From Lachnospiraceae bacterium (GTDB lineage: Bacteria; Bacillota; Clostridia; Lachnospirales; Lachnospiraceae): a stretch of 64,000 bases of DNA. The notes beneath the pieces are model-generated. The model searched no databases, had not been told where the DNA came from, and saw only the letters and a program-made list of their open reading frames with translations. The stretch covers positions 1 to 64,000 of the forward strand of contig SVEZ01000012.1 of NCBI GenBank assembly GCA_015057115.1, read 5' to 3'. Position 1 is the first letter of the stretch, and each line of letters begins with the position of its first letter. Below, in pieces: positions 7,512 to 16,349 of the stretch. Position numbers and translations under genes: made by a program.

Positions 7512-9860
7512 ATGAAGAGTCAGTTTTTAAAGCGTATGCTGGCTGTTGGCTTAGCAGGAAGCATGATGCTTTCATCTTTTGCTTTGGGCACAACCAAGGC
7601 GGAGGCGAAGAGTCGGGGATATAAGAGTGGTTGGAACTTTGATATTTACATGTGCGGATCGGATTTGGAAAGTGGAAGCGGTCAGGCAACGAAGGATATC
7701 ATCGAAATGATGAAGGTAAAGGATATGCCCGGCAATGTGCGGGTTATTATTCAGACCGGTGGTTGTTCCGAGTGGCAGTATAAGGAACGAATTGAGAAGT
7801 TTTATGAGAAAGAATTGGGAATGACGGAGGAGACTGTTAAGAAGCTGGATGTTCAGAATATCAGCGCCGATTACATACAGCGGTATGAATTAAAATATGA
7901 CAATGTTGTCTATCAGGACGGCAAACGTATTACCTATCCGTCATTGGTTTTATTGTCCGGAAATGAGGGCGTGAACAATCCGGATAAGGCGACGGAACTG
8001 CATGCGGAACCGAAGCAAATGGGAGATGCTGCGGTTTTAGAGGAATTTGTAAAGGACGTGGATTCCGAGTATGAGCACAATGCCTTGATTTTCTGGAATC
8101 ACGGTGGAGGAACCGAAGATGGCGTGTGTTTTGATGAGTACTCAGAGGATAGCCTTTCATTGATTGAAATTAACAATGCATTGACCCATGCAAAAAGTTA
8201 TATTCCGGATGGAAAGTATGATATGATCGGCTACGATGCCTGTCTTATGGCTTCCTTTGAGACCCTGGCAATGACCGCCCATTTTGCGGATTATGCAGCG
8301 GCATCCATGACACTGGAGGCGGGGCTTGGCTGGTATTATACGCCGATTATGGAATCCTTGAAGGCAAATTCCTACAATTATCAGTATACCGGAGCAGATT
8401 TGGCAAAGACAGTTGCACAGGCTTATTATGATTTTTACCTGTCTGATGAAGTTATAAATAAAGAGCTTTTGGGCGAGGATGCAACGGAGGAAGAGTGGGA
8501 TGCGTGGTATGATTCCGGAACATATGATCCGGAAGCGTTTATGGGAGCTTTCGACCTTTCCAAAATGAACTCCCTTACCATTATGTTTGACTCCATGGCA
8601 CAGACCATGCTGGCAATCAATAATGATGCCAACCTTGCCGGTGGTTTTGTAAAGGCCGGCTATAAGGCAAAAGGAATCGATGTGAAAACGGACCTTGTGG
8701 GTATGACCAGCTTCTTGAACGAGACTATTGCTTATGCACAGAAATATGCCACAAAGAATGAAGGCAGCGAGGATCGTTATATCAGCAGAAGCGTAAGACT
8801 TTGTAATGATTATGTGGAAAAAGCAACAGCTTTTAAGAAAGCGATGTTTGAAGAAGACTTTTGCTTAAAGCTTACTTTGGGAGGAGAACACGGTCGTTAT
8901 GCAGGCGAGCAGGGTGTGTCCCTTTTGTACCCCCAGAAGGATAGCGGAAATCAGGGAGATTACGTAAACAGCGATTATCTGGAATTAGGCATCAGTACCT
9001 ACTATCAGATGTATGCCAATAATATTGCCAACACCGTAGATTCCTGGCAGAGTGAGGTGGCAAAGACCAGTCTTTCCTATGATGCAAAGAGTGGTAAATA
9101 CAACTTTAAACTTCTGACCAACAACCTGGATTTCCTTTATTTCTTTGGAAATAAGGCATATATTATGCGGAACGGAAAAGAACGTTTGGTACGTTATTGT
9201 GACAAGGACAGAAGCGGTAAGAAGCTTACCTTAAACCCAATTTCCGTGTACTACACCTTTAACGGAGAACCGATTTTCTGGGATGAACTGGATGATTACG
9301 GTTATCATGAAACCTACGTAAGCGTTAATGGTAAGGATATTGAAACCGGTTATGTTAAAAAAGAAGGCAAGAAATATCGTCTTGCATTGGATACGGTTGA
9401 TTTGGAGCCGGGAGATACCATTGCACCGGTTAAGATTGAAGACGGAGAATATACAGCCATTAAGAAGGCAGCCTATAAGGTCAAAGCGAAGGATTTGGAA
9501 AACGGAAATGCACTTGTACCTATCGAGAAGGTAAAAGATGTAAAAGGCGAATTAAAGAACGCATTTGTTGCCACGAATATGGTGGGTGATATTACCCGAA
9601 TTGACGTGGTACATAAGGATATCGTATCTTTTTCCAAGGCAAAAGCTACTTTAAGCAAAAAGGTATTTAAGGCTACCGGAGCGAAAATCTGCCCGAAGGT
9701 AACAGTGAAGAACGGAACCTTGAAGAAGGGTAAAGACTATAAACTGGTTTATGAAAATAACCTGGGTGCAGGAAAGGCCACGGTAAAAGTAGTGGGAATC
9801 GGCAAGTATCAGTATGCGCCGGTGAAAACACTACACTTTACAATTAAACTAAACAAATAA
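7512..9860 (+). CDS. Secreted clostripain-family (C11) cysteine peptidase
   Basis: 782 residues with a signal peptide (KRMLAVGLAGSMMLSSFALG, cleavage probably after KAEA). The caspase-like catalytic core begins NFDIYMCGSDLESGSG. The catalytic His is in LIFWNHGGGTEDGV and the Cys in MIGYDACLMASFETLA, the two hallmarks of peptidase family C11, which cuts after basic residues and usually self-activates. The C-terminal 70 residues (ATLSKKVFKATGAKICPKV..., YENNLGAGKATVKVVGIGKY) form an Ig-like module repeated in many Lachnospiraceae surface proteins; a related one occurs in the two beta-helix proteins at 44-50 kb. No sorting signal is visible, so the enzyme is probably secreted or held by this module. 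The gene ends at a palindromic element containing a terminator. Confidence 0.92.
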   Translation: MKSQFLKRMLAVGLAGSMMLSSFALGTTKAEAKSRGYKSGWNFDIYMCGSDLESGSGQATKDIIEMMKVKDMPGNVRVIIQTGGCSEWQYKERIEKFYEKELGMTEETVKKLDVQNISADYIQRYELKYDNVVYQDGKRITYPSLVLLSGNEGVNNPDKATELHAEPKQMGDAAVLEEFVKDVDSEYEHNALIFWNHGGGTEDGVCFDEYSEDSLSLIEINNALTHAKSYIPDGKYDMIGYDACLMASFETLAMTAHFADYAAASMTLEAGLGWYYTPIMESLKANSYNYQYTGADLAKTVAQAYYDFYLSDEVINKELLGEDATEEEWDAWYDSGTYDPEAFMGAFDLSKMNSLTIMFDSMAQTMLAINNDANLAGGFVKAGYKAKGIDVKTDLVGMTSFLNETIAYAQKYATKNEGSEDRYISRSVRLCNDYVEKATAFKKAMFEEDFCLKLTLGGEHGRYAGEQGVSLLYPQKDSGNQGDYVNSDYLELGISTYYQMYANNIANTVDSWQSEVAKTSLSYDAKSGKYNFKLLTNNLDFLYFFGNKAYIMRNGKERLVRYCDKDRSGKKLTLNPISVYYTFNGEPIFWDELDDYGYHETYVSVNGKDIETGYVKKEGKKYRLALDTVDLEPGDTIAPVKIEDGEYTAIKKAAYKVKAKDLENGNALVPIEKVKDVKGELKNAFVATNMVGDITRIDVVHKDIVSFSKAKATLSKKVFKATGAKICPKVTVKNGTLKKGKDYKLVYENNLGAGKATVKVVGIGKYQYAPVKTLHFTIKLNK

Positions 9861-10021
9861 TAACGTGTATATCCGAGTGCGGGAGCGCTTTCGCTCCATA
9901 CATCAGCGTTGCGCTACGTAAGCTCTCAAGATAGGAAATGCGGGCAGACATGCCCGCTTTTTCCTTTTGAGAGCAAAGTAGCGACGCTTCATAAAGTCCC
10001 GCATCCCGAATATACACGTTA
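9861..10021 (+). repeat. Intergenic palindromic element, copy A
   Basis: A 161-base near-palindrome. Its outer arms read TAACGTGTATAT at 9861 and ATATACACGTTA at 10010-10021. The asymmetric core on the left is GCGGGAGCGCTTTCGCTC (9879-9896), then a GCGCTACGTAAG variant of the conserved GGTACATAAG. The right side has AAAGTCCCGCA. The inner arms, GCTCTCAAG.. and ..TTTTGAGAGC, carry a GCGGGCA/TGCCCGC hairpin at the tip. The core is shared with copies at 15294, 30616 and 41972, but the arms are not. Confidence 0.8.
9940..9962 (+). terminator. Terminator hairpin at the tip of element A
   Basis: GCGGGCA (9940-9946), loop GACA, TGCCCGC (9951-9957), then five T. It is suited to end transcription of the C11 peptidase gene. 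Confidence 0.75.
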
Positions 10022-10081
10022 TTTTGCGTTTACTGTATATTTTAGAAAAACTTTAGAAAATTTTATTTTTATTTAATAGCT

Positions 10082-10110
10082 TTGCAGGGAGGAATTGTTT
10101 ACACTATAGT
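10082..10110 (+). promoter_or_regulatory. Promoter of the FtsX-type ABC exporter genes
   Basis: TTGCAG (10082-10087), 17 bases, TATAGT (10105-10110), 49 bases before the chosen start at 10159. TATAGT is also the -10 box of the next two transcription units. Confidence 0.65.
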
Positions 10111-10158
10111 TAGTAGGTGGAGCGGAATTTTGCTTCACATTGGAGGAGGCTGTTTACA

Positions 10159-12777
10159 ATGAAAAAGAAGGTTTTTGGGGTTGGAATTCAGGTTTTGATT
10201 CAAATTGCCTGTTTGTTTCCCTGGATTTGGATTGGAAATGACAAGTTTAACGCCATTACCTATCTATGGCATGGTTTGGCAGGAAAGGTGCCCAGCGGGG
10301 AGGATACAGCAACACTGTTTGTTTCCAGCGGAATCATTCTGCTCATGCAGATTCTTAGTCTGGTACAGATTGTAATGATTTTAAAAAAGCGATATATCCG
10401 GGTGCTGGACGTAATCATTGCCACCGGATCGGTTGTGGTTATGATGGGGGCCGGAAATTTGCTTCCTCAGGGAGGATTTTTTGATGCCCACATAGAGAAG
10501 GCGGATATGGGGTATCAAGCCGTTCTAATTTTTTACTCAGCGGTGTTGATGTTGTTGTGTGCCGTATCTTTTTTTGGAAACTACCTTTTTGAAGTGTGGA
10601 AGGATACCATGGCGCAGTATCATACCATGAAAAAAGAGCAGAAGGAATATGAGGAAGCAAGAAGACGTCGGTTGTATTTTCCCGGAAAGTACGACAAAAC
10701 ATTTTTCCGGATGCTTTTTAAGCTGTTCCGGAAAAACAAGCGGGACTTCATTTTATTTGCGGTATCCTCAGCCCTGTGTTTAAGTATGGTATTTGCCGGA
10801 GTTGGAATGGCGGAAATGTTGATGCCCTACGAAAAAGTGGGAAATTATATGAACGGCCACGGTATTTATAGCATTATTTGGGGTTTTGTGGGAGTCAGCG
10901 GTGTCATGACCGCACTGCTGGTTACCTTAAATCTTTTGAGCTATCTGCAAAAGCGAATGCGGGATTACAATATGCTCTTAAGCCTGGGAATGCGGGAGCG
11001 AACCATGCATAAAGCGGTTTTTGCGGAAGTGTTTGGTTGTATGGGAGCAACCCTGGTGGGAGCTTTTGGAATCGGTGGAATTTTGCTGGTTATTATCCGC
11101 CATATTTTTGCGGGAAAGCCGGAAATTGCAGGAAATCTTGGACACGCGGGAATCATCACGGTCCTTGGCAGCCTTGCTTTTGCAATTGGGGTGTTTATGG
11201 TGGCAATTGCCATTGTGCGGGATTTCTTATTTGTTTCCTCTTCCGCGTTGAAAAAACAGTTTGTGCAGGGTGCAGAGAAGATGCCGGGCAAAAAGAGAAT
11301 ATTCGTGGCGGTGCTTGGACTGTATATTGTTTTCCTAAGTGTGGTAAGAATGCATGCCGTAGCCTATGGGGAGCAGATTTATCATTTCTTTATGCTGGCG
11401 CTGGGATTGTATCTCATTTTACGAAATGCGTTGGCAATCTGGCTTTTGGCAAAGCGCAAAAAAGAAGGACAAAGCTACTACAACAAACTGTTGCTACGGA
11501 ATCGCTGGTATTATCGGTTTAAAACCAATACGAGAGTGACAGTGTTTTGTATGATGGTTCCGGTGGTTATTATGGTAATTTACGGAAAAAGCTTTTTCCC
11601 GTCCATGCTTCATCAGTCGGAAAAAGAATTGTTTCCCTATGATTTTCAGGTTATGATTCGACAAGAGGAAGGGGAGACGGTGCAAAAAATCGCAGAAAAG
11701 TATCATGGCAAGGCATGGATATTGCCGGCAAAGCGGGTGACAACCGCACAGAATACTCCGAAACCGAAAAATATAATGGAGAATATTCTTCCCCAGGGAC
11801 AGAATATCGGCATTTCCTATTCCACTTATAAGCAGCTGTGTAAGGCGGTGGGAGTAGAACCGAAGAAGGTAAATTTAAAGAAGGACGGAAGTAACATTTT
11901 GCTGGTGTATCAGCAGGATGTTACAGCGAAGATGCATCCCATTGATTATTATCTCTATGCGGCGAATCCCTACATCCATATCGGTCTGCCGGTTTTGAGT
12001 TGCAATGGAATAAACCGGGAGGATTTGTATCCCCAGCGTAAGATTGCCGCTCATCAGGTAAAAGCGTTAACCGGAGCCTACCTAAACGGATTGCAGGAAA
12101 ACTTGATTGTATTTCATGATGAGTATTTTGAGAAGCATCGAATGGATGATGCGGACACCAATTTTCTAACCGGTGAAAAAATCACTTCAGAGGAGGAGCT
12201 AAGTTATGTGTATCCGGCCCCGGATACCATGGCACTTTTGACCATACCAAAGGAGCATCAGAAAGAGGTGAGAATCGCTTTAAAGGAAATTGAGAAAGCT
12301 CACCCTATGGAAATCGAGTTTGACAGGGATATCAAAACCGTATATGACAGTGGCGACAGCAAAGGACAGCATAGCGCGGAGCACTGGTTAAATCGCATGG
12401 TTAACCTGTTTACTATGGCAGCTATGCTGGTAATCAGTTTTGCCGCCCTGTATCTGAAGGTAGAAGGGGAAGTGCAGGAGAAAAAGGAACGCAGTGACTT
12501 CTTGGAAAACATCGGTATGCGCAAAAAGGACAGAGTTTCGCTTTTGAAAAAAGAATTCTTTATATACATCTGGATTCCTCTGGCGGCAGGCGGCATTCTG
12601 GGAGTATGGATGACCTGGGTGGTATGGCAACTTCGGGACTACACAACCAAACAGTGTCTCCAATATGCGAAACCCCTTGGTATCACGGCGGTTATCGTAT
12701 ATGGAATCTGGATTCTCGGTGTAAAAATGATGGAATATTTTGTGGTTAAAAAAGTTGAAGGGGGAAAAGAAGCATGA
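10159..12777 (+). CDS. FtsX-family ABC transporter permease
   Basis: 872-residue membrane protein. Residues about 5-160 form an extra N-terminal block of about four hydrophobic helices not present in ordinary FtsX/MacB permeases. It ends in a basic, charged segment (MKKEQKEYEEARRRR). Then follow the FtsX core: a helix near FILFAVSSALCLSMVF, helices around ALLVTLNLLSYLQKRMRDYNM, and a long extracytoplasmic domain (about 480-760). The protein closes with three C-terminal helices, one just before the conserved basic loop ENIGMRKKDRVSLLKKEFF. Start ATG 10159 is chosen for GGAGGAG at 10142-10148. Its stop overlaps the ATPase start by four bases (ATGA), so the two form one exporter. BceAB-type peptide-antibiotic resistance or lipoprotein export are possible; the substrate is unknown. 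Confidence 0.87.
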   Translation: MKKKVFGVGIQVLIQIACLFPWIWIGNDKFNAITYLWHGLAGKVPSGEDTATLFVSSGIILLMQILSLVQIVMILKKRYIRVLDVIIATGSVVVMMGAGNLLPQGGFFDAHIEKADMGYQAVLIFYSAVLMLLCAVSFFGNYLFEVWKDTMAQYHTMKKEQKEYEEARRRRLYFPGKYDKTFFRMLFKLFRKNKRDFILFAVSSALCLSMVFAGVGMAEMLMPYEKVGNYMNGHGIYSIIWGFVGVSGVMTALLVTLNLLSYLQKRMRDYNMLLSLGMRERTMHKAVFAEVFGCMGATLVGAFGIGGILLVIIRHIFAGKPEIAGNLGHAGIITVLGSLAFAIGVFMVAIAIVRDFLFVSSSALKKQFVQGAEKMPGKKRIFVAVLGLYIVFLSVVRMHAVAYGEQIYHFFMLALGLYLILRNALAIWLLAKRKKEGQSYYNKLLLRNRWYYRFKTNTRVTVFCMMVPVVIMVIYGKSFFPSMLHQSEKELFPYDFQVMIRQEEGETVQKIAEKYHGKAWILPAKRVTTAQNTPKPKNIMENILPQGQNIGISYSTYKQLCKAVGVEPKKVNLKKDGSNILLVYQQDVTAKMHPIDYYLYAANPYIHIGLPVLSCNGINREDLYPQRKIAAHQVKALTGAYLNGLQENLIVFHDEYFEKHRMDDADTNFLTGEKITSEEELSYVYPAPDTMALLTIPKEHQKEVRIALKEIEKAHPMEIEFDRDIKTVYDSGDSKGQHSAEHWLNRMVNLFTMAAMLVISFAALYLKVEGEVQEKKERSDFLENIGMRKKDRVSLLKKEFFIYIWIPLAAGGILGVWMTWVVWQLRDYTTKQCLQYAKPLGITAVIVYGIWILGVKMMEYFVVKKVEGGKEA

Positions 12778-13532
12778 CGGAAATGATACGTGTAGAAAAT
12801 CTGGAGAAAAACTATAAAATTCGGAACATAAGCCAGGATGGGGAAGAAGCCATTCCGGTAATCAAAGGCATTGATTTTACCGTGGAAGAGGGAGAATATG
12901 TGGCTATTATGGGAAAATCCGGTTGCGGAAAAACCACCCTTTTAAAAATGTTGGGCTTTTTGGAACGACCTACATGCGGAAAGCTGTGGTTTGAAGGAAC
13001 CGATACCAAAAATCTTTGGAGAGACCAGATGGCGGACTTAAGAAGACGTGAGATCGGCTATGTGTTTCAGGACTTTTATTTGATGGACAGTCTGACTGTG
13101 AAAGAAAACATTATGCTTCCAAGCCTTATGGATAAACGGCCTTTAGAAGAGTGTAAACAAAAGCGGGACCGGCTGGCAGAACGGTTTGGAATTCATCATC
13201 TTTTAAATAAAAATCCTTTTGAACTATCCGGTGGTGAAAGACAGCGTGTGGCCATTTGCCGTGCATTGATGAATGATCCCAAGATAATTCTGGCAGATGA
13301 GCCAACGGGAAATCTGGACTCCAAATCCGGCCAGGTTGTGATGGAAGAATTCCAAAAGATTAATGAGGAGTTGAAAAAGACAATCCTTATGGTTACCCAC
13401 GACCCCAAGATGGCCAGCAGCTGTAAAAGAGTGCTGTTTTTAAAGGATGGGGTAATTATGGATGACATAAAAAGAGAAGCTTCGGAAGAGGAGTTTTATG
13501 AAGCAATCATAAGAAGGATGAAAGAGTTTTAA
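12774..13532 (+). CDS. ABC transporter ATP-binding protein (MacB/LolD type)
   Basis: 252 residues. Walker A is GKSGCGKTT, the Q-loop YVFQDFYLMDSLTVKENI, the signature LSGGERQR, Walker B IILADEPTGNLDS and the switch His MVTHDP. The segments EEGEYVAIMGKSG and ADEPTGNLD assign it to the MacB/LolD/BceA group that pairs with FtsX permeases, and the gene before it is such a permease, overlapping by four bases. It hydrolyses ATP in the cytosol to drive the permease's mechanical cycle. No response regulator or kinase gene is adjacent, unlike typical bce loci, so regulation is not apparent. Confidence 0.95.
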   Translation: MTEMIRVENLEKNYKIRNISQDGEEAIPVIKGIDFTVEEGEYVAIMGKSGCGKTTLLKMLGFLERPTCGKLWFEGTDTKNLWRDQMADLRRREIGYVFQDFYLMDSLTVKENIMLPSLMDKRPLEECKQKRDRLAERFGIHHLLNKNPFELSGGERQRVAICRALMNDPKIILADEPTGNLDSKSGQVVMEEFQKINEELKKTILMVTHDPKMASSCKRVLFLKDGVIMDDIKREASEEEFYEAIIRRMKEF

Positions 13533-13546
13533 AATGGAATTTCGTG

Positions 13547-13575
13547 TTGACACCATAGTTAGAAAAGGCTATAGT
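13547..13575 (+). promoter_or_regulatory. Promoter of the chemotaxis receptor gene
   Basis: TTGACA (13547-13552), 17 bases, TATAGT (13570-13575), followed by GGAGGA and ATG 13603. Confidence 0.85.
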
Positions 13576-13602
13576 AAAATTAATAGTGTAGGAGGATGAA
13601 CT

Positions 13603-15081
13603 ATGGAGAATAATTTACAACACAAATTATTATTACGGGCACATTTATTACTGCTTTTTGGACATCTGGCCACGACAATCTGTGTACTTCTTGGATGTGG
13701 TGCACAGTTAGCGTTGTCGGATCTTCCAAAATATATGAGTATTGTGCCCATTGCAGCAGCAATTGTTGTATTTGTTGCGGGAGTGGTTTTATATCCTAGG
13801 GCGCGAGGAACCTATCTGTATTCAAGATTTGTTGCCTACGGTTTTCTTGTAGTGTATGCAATCATGTTGCTTTTAAACAGCAGTAACACTACATATCCGT
13901 ATATGGTACCGATTATCCTAGGGATTATGATTACTCTGGATGATATCACCACCAAAGTTGTCACCGTTTGTTTTATGATATTGAATATCATAAAGGGTGG
14001 ACTTATGCTGATGCAGCCCAACAAATCTCCGGAAGTAAACGAATATGTTATGGTTGAGGTAATCGTTTCCATTTTGATTACCATTGGTGTAATTCGTGGA
14101 AGCATGATGTTGCGCAAATTCTTTATGGAGTCAATTGAAAATGCAACGAAGAGTGCGAAGCAGAATGATGTGGTATTTAACAGAATTCGTAAAGTTGCCA
14201 ATGATGTGGAAGCAAAGATGGCAGATGTAACAGAGACCATCGGTAAGATAGAACATGCAACGGATACCATGAATGCATCTTTGAAAGGTATTTCTGACGG
14301 CGTTACAGACAATGCCAATGCCATTGTGGAGCAGACGGATCAGACCAATTCCATTGCACAGCTTATTGAAAATACCAATGAGAAGACCCGAAGTATTATG
14401 GATACAACCCAGAGTGCCCAGGGAAGTGTGGAACTTGGAAGCAACGCGATGGAGGATCTGACAAAACAAGTGATTCAGGCCATCGGTGCCGGAGAACAGA
14501 TGAAGATTTCCGCCGAAAATCTGAGAAAACGTTCCGAGTCGGTTCGGGAGATTACGGATATGATTTTAAATATTTCCTCCCAGACCAATCTGTTGGCGTT
14601 GAATGCTTCCATTGAGGCTGCCAGAGCAGGTGAAGCCGGAAGAGGTTTCGCAGTGGTAGCAGATGAAATCCGGGAGCTGGCAGAGCAGACCAAGTCAGCA
14701 ACGGAGCAGATTACGGATATTCTTGACAAGCTTGCGGAAGATGCGTCTGATGTAGTTGGCAAGGTAGACGAAAGCGTGGAAATTTCCAATTCCCAGAAGG
14801 AACTGGCCGACAATGCAACAGATCGTTTTGCGGATATCAAGCAAAATGTAACCATGCTGCGGGATGAAACCACGGAGATGGCATCTTTGATGGAGCAGAT
14901 GGTAGATGCGAACCGCGTGATTGTGGATTCGGTAAGTACCTTATCTGCCAGCAGTCAGCAGATTTCCGCCAGCACCCAGGAGGTTTCCGACAGCAGTGAG
15001 GATAACGTGGAGATGGTACGGCACTTCTCCAAGATTATGGTTGAGATTAACAGGGAGTTAAAGCAGCTTCGGGAATCTTAA
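13603..15081 (+). CDS. Methyl-accepting chemotaxis protein without extracytoplasmic sensor domain
   Basis: 492 residues. The first 180 form about six hydrophobic helices with only short links ([20 protein letters not shown] onward), so there is no large periplasmic-type ligand domain and no clear HAMP. The rest is the cytoplasmic signalling coiled coil with the conserved hairpin tip [20 protein letters not shown] and [15 protein letters not shown], which contacts CheA and CheW. It probably senses through its membrane part (membrane state, ion gradient or a small hydrophobic ligand); this is inference. The gene is monocistronic, with its own promoter, and ends ten bases before the -35 of the thiamine operon promoter. 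No flagellar or che gene is in the window. Confidence 0.93.
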   Translation: MENNLQHKLLLRAHLLLLFGHLATTICVLLGCGAQLALSDLPKYMSIVPIAAAIVVFVAGVVLYPRARGTYLYSRFVAYGFLVVYAIMLLLNSSNTTYPYMVPIILGIMITLDDITTKVVTVCFMILNIIKGGLMLMQPNKSPEVNEYVMVEVIVSILITIGVIRGSMMLRKFFMESIENATKSAKQNDVVFNRIRKVANDVEAKMADVTETIGKIEHATDTMNASLKGISDGVTDNANAIVEQTDQTNSIAQLIENTNEKTRSIMDTTQSAQGSVELGSNAMEDLTKQVIQAIGAGEQMKISAENLRKRSESVREITDMILNISSQTNLLALNASIEAARAGEAGRGFAVVADEIRELAEQTKSATEQITDILDKLAEDASDVVGKVDESVEISNSQKELADNATDRFADIKQNVTMLRDETTEMASLMEQMVDANRVIVDSVSTLSASSQQISASTQEVSDSSEDNVEMVRHFSKIMVEINRELKQLRES

Positions 15082-15090
15082 AAATTGGTG

Positions 15091-15119
15091 TTGACAGAAT
15101 AGTCACAAAAGCGTATAGT
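15091..15119 (+). promoter_or_regulatory. Promoter of the thiamine operon
   Basis: TTGACA (15091-15096), 17 bases, TATAGT (15114-15119). Transcription would begin just before the TPP riboswitch. Confidence 0.85.
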
Positions 15120-15134
15120 AAACTCGTAAATAGA

Positions 15135-15222
15135 AAAAGGGGAGCTTGCATAAGCAGGCTGAGAGGAAAGTGTATCTTTCGACCCGTGAACCTGATTTGG
15201 ATAATGCCAACGTAGGGATCAT
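15135..15222 (+). ncRNA. TPP (thi-box) riboswitch
   Basis: The conserved thi-box segments appear in order: GGGGAGC, GCTGAGAGG, ACCCGTGAACCTGAT, TGGATAATGCCA and CGTAGGGA. It lies between the promoter and an intrinsic terminator ahead of thiamine synthesis genes, so binding of thiamine pyrophosphate should favour termination. Confidence 0.96.
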
Positions 15223-15242
15223 AGAGTATTTTGTGTAGATAC

Positions 15243-15275
15243 GGGAGAAAGAGCGAGCCTCTTTCTCCCTTTTTT
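15243..15275 (+). terminator. Riboswitch-controlled intrinsic terminator
   Basis: GGGAGAAAGAG (15243-15253), loop CGAGC, CTCTTTCTCCC (15259-15269) and six T. It is the expression platform of the TPP riboswitch. Confidence 0.9.
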
Positions 15276-15293
15276 CGATTGTTTTCATATTCC

Positions 15294-15464
15294 GCAGTGC
15301 AAGCTTTCTCCCATGTGGGAGCGCTTTCGCTCGTACTCAGCGTAATGGTACATAAACGCAGAATACTCGATACGTTTAGGAAGCAAGCTTCCCACCGTAT
15401 CTCGTATCCTGCGCTAAGTACCAACGCCTCGTAAAGTCCCACATTGGGAGAAACCTTGCACTGC
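15294..15464 (+). repeat. Intergenic palindromic element, copy B, inside the thi operon leader
   Basis: A 171-base near-palindrome. Its outer arms are GCAGTGCAAG (15294) and CTTGCACTGC (ends 15464). The left core is GTGGGAGCGCTTTCGCTC (15316-15333), then GCGTAATGGTACATAA. The right core is TAAGTACCAACGC, then GTAAAGTCCCAC. The tip is GGAAGCAAGCTTCC. It lies between the riboswitch terminator and thiS, so read-through transcripts must cross it. It is the best-preserved copy of the family found at 9861, 30616 and 41972. Confidence 0.82.
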
Positions 15465-15501
15465 TGTAATTCTAAAATAATAAAAAAAGGGGGAAAGATG
15501 C

Positions 15502-15693
15502 ATGAAGGTGAATGGTGAAGAGAAGAATCTTACAGGTATTTCAGTGAAAAAGATGCTTGTTGAGTTGAATTTCGATGAGACAAAAGTCGTAGTCGAACGG
15601 AACATGGAAATTGTACCAAAGTCAGCTTATGAAACAACATTTATATCCGAGGCCGATGAACTGGAAGTTGTCAGTTTCGTTGGTGGTGGATGA
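15502..15693 (+). CDS. thiS: Sulfur carrier protein ThiS
   Basis: 63 residues, ubiquitin-like fold, ending in the required C-terminal di-glycine (VVSFVGGG). ThiF adenylates this tail, sulfur is loaded as a thiocarboxylate, and ThiG uses it to build the thiazole ring of thiamine. MKVNGEEKNL at the start and VVVERNMEIVPKS in the middle match ThiS. The start is ATG 15502 after GGGGGAAAG. It is the first gene of the TPP-controlled operon. Confidence 0.95.
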   Translation: MKVNGEEKNLTGISVKKMLVELNFDETKVVVERNMEIVPKSAYETTFISEADELEVVSFVGGG

Positions 15694-15718
15694 TGTTTGG
15701 ATTGCAGGAGATAGGAAA

Positions 15719-16348
15719 ATGACGGAAAAGGATTTCTTTGACGCCCTGATTGATAGGCAGGGGGAAGCGAAAACGAAAAGGTTTCGGCAGGCGAAGGTGG
15801 CGGTTTGCGGTCTCGGAGGTATGGGCTCCCAGGTTGCCTTGAGTTTGGCGAGAGCCGGTATAGGGGAATTGAAGATTATGGATTTTGATGAGGTTACCTT
15901 AAGCAACATTCATAGACAGCAGTATCGCTTGTCGCAGGTGGGAATGTTGAAAACCCAGGCGGTGAAGGAACTGATTAAGGAAGTAAATCCTTATTGCCGG
16001 GTAATCTCTGAAAATGTAAAAATTTCTGAAGAAAACGTGGAAGCAGCTTTAAAGGGATATGACATGGTATGTGAGGATTTCGATAATCCGCAGGCAAAGG
16101 CTATGCTTACCAATGAAGTTTTGACCCGTTTTCCGGAAAAAACGCTGGTGTCCTGTTCCGGTATGGCAGGATTTGGGGAAGCCAACCTGATTAAAACAAA
16201 GCAGGTTACAAAGAAGTTTTATCTTTGCGGTGACGGAACCAGTGATGTGAAGGAGGCCGGAAGTCTGGTGGCACCAAGGGTGACCATCTGCGCCGGACAT
16301 CAGGCTCTTAAAGTTTTGCAGATTATAGCAGAAGGATTGGAGAAGTGA
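15719..16348 (+). CDS. thiF: ThiS adenylyltransferase ThiF (short form)
   Basis: 209 residues. The E1-like nucleotide-binding segment is [20 protein letters not shown], followed by [19 protein letters not shown], with the catalytic Asp and Arg and the ATP-contacting N-I-x-R-Q. It matches the short clostridial 'ThiF family 2' proteins that activate the ThiS C-terminus with ATP. ATG 15719 is chosen because AGGAG is at 15706-15710; longer in-frame starts would overlap thiS by more than 80 bases. The gene sits between thiS and thiG, as usual, with a gap of one base to thiG. Confidence 0.93.
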   Translation: MTEKDFFDALIDRQGEAKTKRFRQAKVAVCGLGGMGSQVALSLARAGIGELKIMDFDEVTLSNIHRQQYRLSQVGMLKTQAVKELIKEVNPYCRVISENVKISEENVEAALKGYDMVCEDFDNPQAKAMLTNEVLTRFPEKTLVSCSGMAGFGEANLIKTKQVTKKFYLCGDGTSDVKEAGSLVAPRVTICAGHQALKVLQIIAEGLEK

Positions 16349-16349
16349 A

